Assembly: GCA_025698895.1 (NCBI GenBank)
Contig: JAILWO010000003.1
Coordinates: 62,001 to 126,000, forward strand
Reading direction: 5' to 3'
Source of the DNA: Rhizobiaceae bacterium
GTDB lineage: Bacteria; Pseudomonadota; Alphaproteobacteria; Rhizobiales; Rhizobiaceae
Length of the DNA stretch: 64,000 nt
Position 1 is the first letter of the stretch; each line of letters opens with the position of its first letter. Under the pieces are notes generated by a model. It was not told the origin of the DNA and searched no databases. It worked only from the letters and a program-made list of their open reading frames with translations. The position numbers and the translations under genes were made by a program. Below are positions 48,723 to 60,525 of the stretch, in pieces.

Positions 48723-50570
48723 TTATCGCGATCCGACGGCAGGCGGACCGCGGTCACGGTCGATGGTCACTGCGATGGAAAGGGGCGGCATCGTTGAATT
48801 GGTCTGCGCATTTTTCGTGCTGGAAGGGTCCGCGAACACTGTCTCCCTGGCACCCGCGACCGCCGCTGCCTGGGATTCGCTCAGGTTGAGACGCATCGAG
48901 AGCCGTCCGCGGGGAAAGCGCCAGTCGACAGCCACGCACCCGTTGTCTGCCGCCAGCACCTTGCCGGCGCGTCCGCCCGAAGCGAGGAGCGGCGCGATGT
49001 TCTTTTGCCGAAGCGCGATGAGATGACGTAACCGCTCGCGCCGTCCTCGGCCTTCCAGGGTTTCGCAACGGCCCCAGTCAAGCTTTGAAGCGTTGAAGGT
49101 ATCGATCCTGTTCGGATCAGGCACGTCCTCCTCGCGGCCGCGGAACATGGCGAAACGAGCGAACTCCCGCCTCCGCCCATCTCGGACCGCCTTTGCCAGT
49201 TCGCCCGTGAAATCGGTAAAGAACAGGAACGGCCGTTCTTCCCCGTATTCCTCGCCCATGAACAGCAATGGAATGTGTGGAGACAGCAAGAGGGCTGCCT
49301 CGAAGAGTTCGAGCTTTCGGGGGTCGGTCAGCACCGTCAGCCGCTCGCCCAGCGCCCGGTTCCCCACCTGATCGTGGTTCTGCAGAAAATCAACGAAGGC
49401 GGCCGGTGGGAGATGGTTGCTTGGCACGCCGCGCGGCCCGCCTGTTTCCTTGGAATGCTCCCCTTGATAGACGAAGCCTTCGGCCAAGGCCCGGCCGAGC
49501 TTCCCCCACGGGTCTTCCGTGAAATCGGCATAGTAACCATCGGCTTCGTTCGTCAGCAGCACATGCGCGACGTTGTGAAAGTCGTCGTTCCATTCGGCCG
49601 TGTGGTGCCCCGCCCGGCCATGCGGATCGCGCTCGTGCAGATGGGTGACGTTGCGGTTGTCCTCGGTCGTCAGATGGATATGCCGGCCGGGCAGCTCGGC
49701 TCGGATCTGCCTTGCGATGTCGATCATGACCTCGGGGTCCGACTGATCGTCCCGAATATGATCGATGGCATCGAAGCGCAGCCCGTCGAACTGGAACTCT
49801 TCCAGCCAGTACAGCGCGTTGTCGATGAAGAAGCGGCGCACCGGCTCACGCTCATAGGCGATCGCCGGCCCCCACGGCGTATGCCGTTCGGGATGGAAGA
49901 AGGCCGGCGCGTAGGTGTGGAGATAGTTTCCTTCCGGTCCGAAATGGTTGTAGACCACGTCGAGGAAGACCATCAGGCCCAGGCCGTGCGCGGCGTCGAC
50001 AAGGGCCTTCAGATCGTCCGGCGTCCCATAGGCAGGGTGCGGCGCATAGGGGAGAACGCCGTCATAACCCCAGCCGCGATCACCTGCGAACTGCGCCACC
50101 GGCATGAGTTCGATAGCCGACATGCCCAGGTCCGCGAGATAGGGGAGGCGGCCTGCCGCGGCCGCGAACGTGCCCTCCGGCGCGAACGTCCCAACATGAA
50201 GCTCATAGATGACCGTTTCCTCCCATGGCCGGCCTTTCCAGGAGGGGTGCCGCCATTCGTAAGTTGTCGGGTCGACGAGCAGTGACGGGCCGTGCACGCT
50301 GCCGGCTTGGCGGCGGGAGGCCGGATCGGGGACCACCGAACCATCGGGCAGGCGAAAGGCATAGCGCGCGCCTGGCCGCACACCGTCGGCGACGAGTTCG
50401 AACCAGCCATCCTCGTCACGCGCCATCGGCGAGGCTTCGCCGTCAAGCACGAGCATCAGCTGGTCGAGGGCGGGGGCCCAGAGGCGGAACCGCGCCTCGC
50501 CGTCGCGGATGAACTCGGCGCCCCACCGACGCGGCAGGAGGTGCAGTTCCGTCGATGCGGCGTCAGTCAC
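48723..50570 (-). CDS. treZ: malto-oligosyltrehalose trehalohydrolase
   Basis: The 615-residue GH13 enzyme releases trehalose from malto-oligosyltrehalose. It has an N-terminal carbohydrate-binding beta domain (WGAEFIRDGEARFRLWAPA), the barrel motifs VFLDVVYNHFGPEGNY, LRFDAIDHI (nucleophile Asp near 266), HLTTEDNRN (acid/base Glu) and FLQNHDQVGNRA. GRAGHHTAEWNDDFHN is typical of TreZ. The start is the GTG at 50570, which overlaps the glgX stop by 4 bases; the ATG at 50684 would lie inside glgX. With TreY and GlgX it forms the TreX/Y/Z route from alpha-glucan to trehalose. Confidence 0.93.
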   Translation of the reverse strand: MTDAASTELHLLPRRWGAEFIRDGEARFRLWAPALDQLMLVLDGEASPMARDEDGWFELVADGVRPGARYAFRLPDGSVVPDPASRRQAGSVHGPSLLVDPTTYEWRHPSWKGRPWEETVIYELHVGTFAPEGTFAAAAGRLPYLADLGMSAIELMPVAQFAGDRGWGYDGVLPYAPHPAYGTPDDLKALVDAAHGLGLMVFLDVVYNHFGPEGNYLHTYAPAFFHPERHTPWGPAIAYEREPVRRFFIDNALYWLEEFQFDGLRFDAIDHIRDDQSDPEVMIDIARQIRAELPGRHIHLTTEDNRNVTHLHERDPHGRAGHHTAEWNDDFHNVAHVLLTNEADGYYADFTEDPWGKLGRALAEGFVYQGEHSKETGGPRGVPSNHLPPAAFVDFLQNHDQVGNRALGERLTVLTDPRKLELFEAALLLSPHIPLLFMGEEYGEERPFLFFTDFTGELAKAVRDGRRREFARFAMFRGREEDVPDPNRIDTFNASKLDWGRCETLEGRGRRERLRHLIALRQKNIAPLLASGGRAGKVLAADNGCVAVDWRFPRGRLSMRLNLSESQAAAVAGARETVFADPSSTKNAQTNSTMPPLSIAVTIDRDRGPPAVGSR

Positions 50571-52645
50571 GGAGCCGCCTCCAGCAAGGCAAGTGAATGC
50601 GCGGCCACGGCAAGGCTTTCCCGGCAGGCCTCGCCGCCCGCCGTTACGCACAGACCACTCGCGGTGTCGAGTTTCAGGCGCCACTGTTCGCCACCCAGGC
50701 GCGGCAGGCTGAACGCCATGTCCTCATTATGAGCATTGAAGAGCATGAGGAGCCGTTCCTCCCACGAGTTCAACTGCAGGCCCAGAGTCCGGGTGCCGGG
50801 GTTCGTCCAGTCCTCCTCGCTCATCACTTCGCCGTCCGCCCGCAGCCACACCACATCCGCAACGCCGTCAGCGAGATGGCGGGCATGTGCGAAACGTGGT
50901 TGGCGAAGGATCGGATGGGCGCGGCGAAGCGCTAGCAGACACCGCACGAAGCTTTCAAATGCCCTGTCGCGCGCGCCAATATCGTTCCACTGAAGCCAGT
51001 TGATTTCGTCGTCCTGGCAGTAGCCGTTATTGTTGCCGCCCTGGCTGCGTCCCCGTTCATCACCCATCAGGATCATCGGCGTGCCCTGCGAAAGCAGCAG
51101 TGTCGCCATGAGGCCGCGGCGAATCCTGTCGCGTTGGTCGAGTATGTTGGGATCATCGGACGGTCCCTCCACACCCCAATTGTGACTTAGATTGTTGTCG
51201 TGGCCGTCGCGGTTGTCTTCCCCGTTGGCCTCGTTGTGCTTGCTGTCGTAGCTGACGGTGTCGGCAAGCGTGAAGCCGTCGTGGGCCGTGACGAAATTCA
51301 CGCTGGCCCATGGCCGTCGCCCGCGGCTGTCGAAGCAGTCCGCCGAACCCATGAGACGTGTCGCAAGGGCCGCAGCACTCCCCTCGTCGCCCTTCCAGAA
51401 GGAGCGCACAGTATCCCGGTACCGGTCGTTCCACTCCGCCCAGCCGGGCGGGAAATTGCCGAGCTGATAGCCTTCGGGGCCGGTGTCCCAAGGCTCCGCG
51501 ATCAGCTTCACCGTGGACAGCACCGGATCCTGCATGACGGCCTCAAGGAAGACCGAATGCTGATCGAATGCGTGGCGATCGCGTCCGAGCGCCGTAGCGA
51601 GGTCGAAACGGAAGCCGTCGACATGGCACTCTTCGACCCAGTAGCGCAGCGAATCCATGACCATCTGCAGCACCCGCCGATTGCGCAGGTTGACGGTATT
51701 GCCGCAGCCGGTCGTGTCATAGTAGTAGCGGCGATCGTCGCCGAGGATGTAGTAGCTGGCATTGTCGATGCCGCGGAATGACAGGGTGGGGCCGAGCTGG
51801 CTGCCCTCGGCGGTGTGGTTGTAAACCACGTCCAGGATCACCTCGATGCCCGCCTCGTGCAGGCGCCGCACCACCAGCTTGAATTCATGGACCCCGCCGT
51901 TCGGCGAGATGTAGCGCGTCGCGGGCGCGAAAAAGCCGATCGTGTTGTATCCCCAATAGTTCGACAGCCCCCGCTCGACCAAATGGCGGTCGTCGAAGAA
52001 CGACTGGACCGGCATCAGCTCGACCGCAGTGACGCCTAGCCTGACCAGATGGTCGATGACGCGCGGGTCCGACAGCCCTTCGAAGGTGCCGCGCAACTGT
52101 TGGGGCAGGTCCTCGCGCAGCGCGGTCATCCCCTTCACATGGGCTTCGTAGATGATGGTTTCGGACCAGGGATGCCGGGGCCTGATGTCGTCGCCCCAGG
52201 TGACAGCCGGATCCACCACCACGCATTTCGGCATCACGAAGGCGGAATCACGCCGGTCGAACGAAAGGTCTTCCTTGGGGTGCCCGACCCGATAACCGAA
52301 GACGGCGTCGTGCCAGCGTATCTCGCCCCTGATCTCGAGCGCGTAGGGGTCGAGCAGCAGCTTGTTGGGGTTGAAGCGATGCCCCTCCTCAGGGGCGTAG
52401 GGGCCGTGGACCCGGTACCCGTAAAGTTGGCCCGGTCTGACATCAGGCAGGTAGCCGTGCCATACTTCATGGGTGAATTCCTGCAACGCGACCCGCTCGA
52501 TCTCCCGCCGCCCCGCCTGATCGAACAGACACAACTCGACTTTTGTCGCGTGTGCAGAGAAGAGGGCGAAGTTGACACCCGAACCATCCCAGCGGGCGCC
52601 CAGGGGGCCGGGAGAACCCGGCAACAGTTGCCTCGTTCGCGACAT
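50567..52645 (-). CDS. glgX: glycogen debranching enzyme (isoamylase type, GlgX/TreX)
   Basis: The 692-residue GH13 enzyme cleaves alpha-1,6 branches. Signatures are an N-terminal CBM48-like domain (LGARWDGSGVNFALFSAHA), VILDVVYNHTAEGSQLGPTL, VDGFRFDLATAL (nucleophile Asp near 345), KLIAEPWDTGPEGYQLG (acid/base Glu), and FVTAHDGFTLADTVSY. The order and length match GlgX/TreX. It has an ATG at 52645, 3 bases after the glgB stop, and is coupled to treZ through GTGA. In TreX/Y/Z systems it supplies linear maltodextrin for TreY. Confidence 0.93.
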   Translation of the reverse strand: MSRTRQLLPGSPGPLGARWDGSGVNFALFSAHATKVELCLFDQAGRREIERVALQEFTHEVWHGYLPDVRPGQLYGYRVHGPYAPEEGHRFNPNKLLLDPYALEIRGEIRWHDAVFGYRVGHPKEDLSFDRRDSAFVMPKCVVVDPAVTWGDDIRPRHPWSETIIYEAHVKGMTALREDLPQQLRGTFEGLSDPRVIDHLVRLGVTAVELMPVQSFFDDRHLVERGLSNYWGYNTIGFFAPATRYISPNGGVHEFKLVVRRLHEAGIEVILDVVYNHTAEGSQLGPTLSFRGIDNASYYILGDDRRYYYDTTGCGNTVNLRNRRVLQMVMDSLRYWVEECHVDGFRFDLATALGRDRHAFDQHSVFLEAVMQDPVLSTVKLIAEPWDTGPEGYQLGNFPPGWAEWNDRYRDTVRSFWKGDEGSAAALATRLMGSADCFDSRGRRPWASVNFVTAHDGFTLADTVSYDSKHNEANGEDNRDGHDNNLSHNWGVEGPSDDPNILDQRDRIRRGLMATLLLSQGTPMILMGDERGRSQGGNNNGYCQDDEINWLQWNDIGARDRAFESFVRCLLALRRAHPILRQPRFAHARHLADGVADVVWLRADGEVMSEEDWTNPGTRTLGLQLNSWEERLLMLFNAHNEDMAFSLPRLGGEQWRLKLDTASGLCVTAGGEACRESLAVAAHSLALLEAAP

Positions 52646-52648
52646 GCG

Positions 52649-54849
52649 CTACCGGTCCGGCATGAGGACAAGAGTAGCAAGCGGCGGGAGATCGATCTCG
52701 ATCGACTGCGGTCTGCCGTTCCACGGTACTGCCTGGCTGCTCGCCGGCGCGGAATTGAGCACCCCCGACCCTCCATAGGCGGGCGCATCGGAATTCAGCA
52801 CCTCACGCCAAGAAGCTGGCTGGGGAACGCCGATGCGGAAGCCCTGTCTGACCACCGGCGTCATGTTGCAAACAATCACTGCCATTTCGGTTTGGTCACG
52901 GCCGCGACGCACGAAGGAAAAGACGGAGTTGTCGGCGTCGTTCGCCTCGATCCACTCGAAACCGGCCGGCTCGCAATCCAATTCGTGTAGGGCGGGTTGG
53001 TTTCGGTACAGGCGGTTCAGGTCCCGCACTAGCCCCTGTAGCCCCTGATGGAGCCCGTCATCCAGGAGGTGCCAGTCGAGCGACTGATCGTGGTTCCACT
53101 CGCGCTCCTGACCGAACTCGCCCCCCATGAAGAGCAGTTTCTTGCCCGGATGTGTCCACATGAATGCAAGATATGCCCGCAGGTTGGCGAACTTCTGCCA
53201 GCGGTCCCCCGGCATCTTGCCGAGCAGCGATCCCTTTCCGTGCACCACCTCGTCATGGGACAGAGGCAGGACAAAATTCTCCGAATAGGCGTAGACCATT
53301 CCGAAAGTCATCTGGTGGTGATGGTGCTTTCGGTGCACGGGATCATGGCTCATGTAGCCGAGCGTGTCGTGCATCCAGCCCATGTTCCATTTGTAGCTGA
53401 ACCCGAGTCCGCCATCGTCTGCAGGTCGGCTGACACCGGGGAACGCGGTCGATTCCTCCGCGATCATCACCGTTCCCGGATGTCGCTCGGCGACACGGGC
53501 ATTGGCGTTACGCAGGAATTCGATCGCATCGATATTCTCGTTCCCACCGTAGCGGTTGGGTATCCACTCACCCGGCTGGCGGCTGTAATCGAGATAGAGC
53601 ATCGAGGCCACGGCATCGACGCGCAGCCCGTCGATGTGGTACTCGTCAAGCCAGTAAAGCGCGCTCGCCAGCAGGAAATTGGCTACTTCGGTGCGTCCGA
53701 AATTGTAGATCAGCGTGTTCCAATCGTGGTGGAAGCCGAGACGCGGGTCCTCGTGTTCGTAGAGGGCGGTGCCGTCGAATCGCGCAAGACCATGGGGATC
53801 TGACGGAAAATGCGCGGGCACCCAGTCGACGATCACGCCGATCCCTGCCTCGTGCATGCGTTCCACGAAACGCGCAAAGGCTTCAGGCGGTCCGAAACGG
53901 CGCGTGGGCGCAAACAGTCCAATGGGCTGATAGCCCCATGAGCCGGAGAAGGGATGCTCCGTCACGGGCAGCAATTCGACATGCGTGAAGCCCATTTCGA
54001 CGATGTAGGGCGCGAGCAGATCGGCGATCGTATCGTAGTCCAGCATCTCACCATCACCGCCCCTCCGCCAGCTGCCGAGATGCAGCTCGTAGATCGACAT
54101 GGGAGCAGCGGTTCGCTGGAGGTCGGCTCTCTTCGCCATCCAGGCCCCGTCCTGCCAGTGATGACGGGGCTCGCCGCAGGCGATTGAAGCCGTCGATGGT
54201 GGCGCCTCGTGAGACTGAGAGACGGGATCGGCCTTCAGCGGAAGCAGGTCACCGTGTACGCCCAGTATCTCATACTTATAGAGCACGCCCGCTTCGAGTC
54301 CCGGAACGAACAGTTCCCATACCCCAACGCCCATCCGCTTGCGCATGGGATGACGGCGTCCATCCCAGGCGTTGAAGTCGCCGACCACGCTCACACGCCT
54401 TGCATTCGGCGCCCACACGGCGAAGGAGACCCCATCGACGCCGTCGATCGTCATTGGGTGCGCGCCTAACCGGCGATAGAGGTCGAGATGTCGGCCTTCT
54501 CCCAGAAGATGCTCATCAAGTTCGCCCAGAACCGGCGGAAACCGATATGGATCTTCGATCTGCCAGCGGGCGCTGCCCGCCCTCATGTCGAGGCGATAGG
54601 CGAAACGCTCGTTCCGGTCGGGAATCAAGGAGGAAAAGAACCCTTCCGGGTGCACCTTTGCAAGCTCGGCCACTTCCCTTCCGCTCGCCGTCTCGATGAC
54701 AGACACCGCCGACGCGGCAGGGGCGAACACGTTCACGATGAGTGGCTCGCTGCCGCCCCCCTGCATGCCTAGAACTGCGAAGGGATTGCCATGTCTTCCG
54801 CGAACGATCGCTGGAATATCGGAAGCAAAGTGCATTGTTGACGTGGATG

Positions 54850-54853
<4 letters not shown>
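52649..54853 (-). CDS. glgB: 1,4-alpha-glucan branching enzyme
   Basis: The 734-residue GH13 enzyme forms alpha-1,6 branches. It has two N-terminal CBM48-like domains ([10 protein letters not shown], then [21 protein letters not shown]), the barrel with [36 protein letters not shown] (nucleophile Asp near 411), [14 protein letters not shown] (acid/base Glu) and [15 protein letters not shown]. The C-terminal beta domain ends in [10 protein letters not shown]. The length is normal for the family. In the GlgE pathway it branches the linear glucan. Its start overlaps the stop of the treS fusion gene by 4 bases (ATGA). Confidence 0.95.
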
Positions 54854-58133
<3,280 letters not shown>

Positions 58134-58137
<4 letters not shown>

Positions 58138-60161
58138 CGGGGCGCTCCCGGCGGAATCAGGCGCCAGATGGCATAAGGCCGCTCGTGCGGATCGAGCCGG
58201 AGCGTGTGCGTCTTGCCGTGCCAGGTGAAGCGGTTGCCGTGCACGAGATCCTGCACCTCGATCGAGGCGTCGTCCGGCAGATCAAACTCCCAGAGCGGGA
58301 CCTCGAACTGGAACTCCTGCGCGCCGCGCGGATCGAGGTTGACGTGGAAGAGCAGGAAATCCTGTGCTTCCCGATCGCTCTTCGAGTAATAGAGGACCTG
58401 ATCGTTCCAGGCATTGTGAAACGTGAGGGAGTCGAAGGCGCTCAGCGCCGGATGCTCGCGCCGCAGGCGGTTGATCAGTCGGATGTCCGCCTGGATGTTG
58501 CCGGGCTGGTCCATGTCCCAGCTGCGCAGCTGATATTTCTCGGAATCGAGATACTCCTCCTTGCCGGGGACGGCGGCGGCCTCGCAGATCTCGTACCCGT
58601 TATAGATGCCGTAGCTGCCGACCAGCGTGGCCGCGAGCACCAGCCGCGAGCGGAACCCGGGCCGACCGCTCTGCTGCAGGTAAAGCGGGTTGATATCCGG
58701 CGTATTGGCAAAGAAGTTGGGCCGCATGTAATGGCGGCACTCCTCCTGTGTGAGTTCCGTCAGATATTCGATCAATTCCTGCTTGGTGTTGCGCCAGGTG
58801 AAGTAGCTGTAGGATTGGGTGAAGCCCACCTTTGCAAGCCGCTTCATGACCTTTGGCCGCGTGAAGGCTTCCGACAGAAAAACAGTTTCAGGATGCCGCG
58901 CCTGCACTTCGGAAATCATCCACTCCCAGAACGGGAACGGCTTGGTATGCGGATTGTCGACGCGGAAGATCGAAACACCCTGATCGACCCAGAACAGGAC
59001 GATGTCGCGGAGCGCGAACCAGAGACCCGGTATGGCATCCCGATAGAAGTGAACGTTGACTATGTCCTCGTATTTTTTCGGCGGGTTTTCCGCGAACTTT
59101 ATGGTGCCGTCCGGCCGCCAGTCGAACCATTCCGGGTGCTCTTTGATCCAAGGGTGGTCCGGTGAGCACTGGATGGCGAAATCGAGTGCGATTTCCAGGC
59201 CGTGCTCCTTCGCCGCCGCCACCAGCCGACGAAAATCATCAAGCGTGCCGAGTTCCGGGTGGATCGCGTCGTGTCCACCCTCATTTGAACCGATGGCATA
59301 AGGACTGCCCGGGTCGTCTGGTCCGGGCGTCAGGCTGTTGTTGCGGCCCTTGCGGTTAGTGCGGCCAATGGGGTGGATCGGGGGAAAATACAGGATGTCG
59401 AAACCGAGATCGCGCACATAAGGCAGGCGTTCGATCACGTCGGCAAACGTGCCGTGCTTGTCGGGCGCACCCTGCGAGCGCGGCATGAGCTCATACCAGG
59501 CGCCGAACGCGGCCAAGGGCCGGTCGACCCAGACATTCAGCACCTTGGAGTAGTGGGAAAGATTGGTTCGCGGCCCCATCCTGCGCATCAACGCGGCGGT
59601 CTCCGAAGACAGGAGCAGGTCCAGGCAGGCGGCCTCACCCTCACGTCTGGCCGCCGTGACTTTTCGTTCAAGCGCTTTCAGCGCCTTCAAATGCTGGTCT
59701 TTCGAGGCTTCTCTGGCCTTTCGGATGAGCTGCTCGCCTTCGACCAGTTCGAGCGACACCGGCTGGCCCGCCGCCACCTTCTTGGCGGTGTCCTTCTGCC
59801 AGGTGGCAAAGAGGTCGCGCCAGGCACAGAACGTGTATTCGTGCAGACCGATGTCGTTGAACCCGACGGCGCCCACCCAGCGGTCATTGGCGGCAGGGTC
59901 AAGCTCCACCTCCTGCCATTCACCCTCACCGACGCGCCGCCAACGCAGGGCCGCGACGATGACATCGTGGCCATCGCCGAAAATGTCTGCCTCGATGGTG
60001 AAGGGCTCGCCTTGAACCGCCTTTGCCGGAAACCGGCCCCCGTCGATCTCGGGAGAGATTCCTTCAATGGCAAGGCGACTCTCCGCGAGATGCAGGAGAC
60101 GATCATCCGGCCGCACCGGCGCCGCGCTCCCTCTACGCACTGCCGCCGCGGATCTTCCCAT
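58134..60161 (-). CDS. glgE: alpha-1,4-glucan:maltose-1-phosphate maltosyltransferase
   Basis: The 675-residue GH13_3 enzyme extends alpha-glucan with maltosyl units from maltose-1-phosphate. It has the N-terminal beta domain (EADIFGDGHDVIVAAL), the helical insertion (LIRKAREASKDQ), and the barrel with FDILYFPPIHPIGRTNRKG, SIFRVDNPHTKPF (nucleophile Asp near 401), VFLSEAFTRPKVM (acid/base Glu near 430) and FFANTPDINP. The start is the ATG at 60161, which has GGGAGAG at 6 bases and lies 18 bases from the predicted transcript start; other ATGs to 60278 are upstream of or in the promoter. First gene of the glgE-treS-glgB-glgX-treZ operon. Confidence 0.95.
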
Positions 60162-60184
60162 GCATCTCTCCCGTTCGGGAGACG

Positions 60185-60209
60185 AACCCATGCAGAGCAG
60201 GAAAGTTCC
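60185..60209 (-). promoter_or_regulatory. candidate EcfG-type promoter of the glgE operon
   Basis: On the minus strand GGAAC (60209-60205), 16 bases, GGTT (60188-60185). The transcript start near 60178 would lie 17 bases before the glgE ATG at 60161. It is the likely main promoter for the six genes down to the DUF2934 gene. Confidence 0.6.
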
Positions 60210-60258
60210 GTTGCGAGATGCCGTCCTCACAGGCCGAACGAAAATTGGAGCCGACGTC

Positions 60259-60283
60259 GGAACCTTGTGCGCCGCCACCTGTT
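60259..60283 (+). promoter_or_regulatory. candidate EcfG-type promoter of the small gene at 60309
   Basis: GGAAC (60259-60263), 16 bases, TGTT (60280-60283). The transcript start near 60290 is 19 bases before an ATG with a strong ribosome binding site. It is divergent from the glgE promoter. Confidence 0.55.
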
Positions 60284-60308
60284 ATCCACCGTTGCCTGGG
60301 AGGACGCC

Positions 60309-60515
60309 ATGGGTCAGGATCTGCACGAAGCCGCAACAGGCAGTTCTCGCCCGGCCTCGCAACCGACTGATCCTGTTCCGGTAGATGTGCATGCCGCCAT
60401 CGCAACTACCCGGTCGCGGGAACTGATGAAAGATCTCAAGAAATCCACCCAGCCGTCCCGGCCCAGCAGCATGCCCGCATGCTTGTTCGACTATTGGGCC
60501 TATCGCCTGAAATAG
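60309..60515 (+). CDS. small hypothetical protein between glgE and treY
   Basis: The 68-residue ORF has an excellent ribosome binding site (GGGAGG, 5 bases before the ATG) and its own candidate EcfG-type promoter, which together make it likely to be real. The product is polar (MGQDLHEAATGSSRPASQ) and ends in SMPACLFDYWAYRLK with one Cys and aromatic residues. I recognise no family. It is the only plus-strand gene in the trehalose/glucan region and lies convergent to treY, ending 10 bases before the treY stop. It splits malQ-treY from the glgE operon. Confidence 0.55.
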   Translation: MGQDLHEAATGSSRPASQPTDPVPVDVHAAIATTRSRELMKDLKKSTQPSRPSSMPACLFDYWAYRLK

Positions 60516-60525
60516 TGGATCGCAC

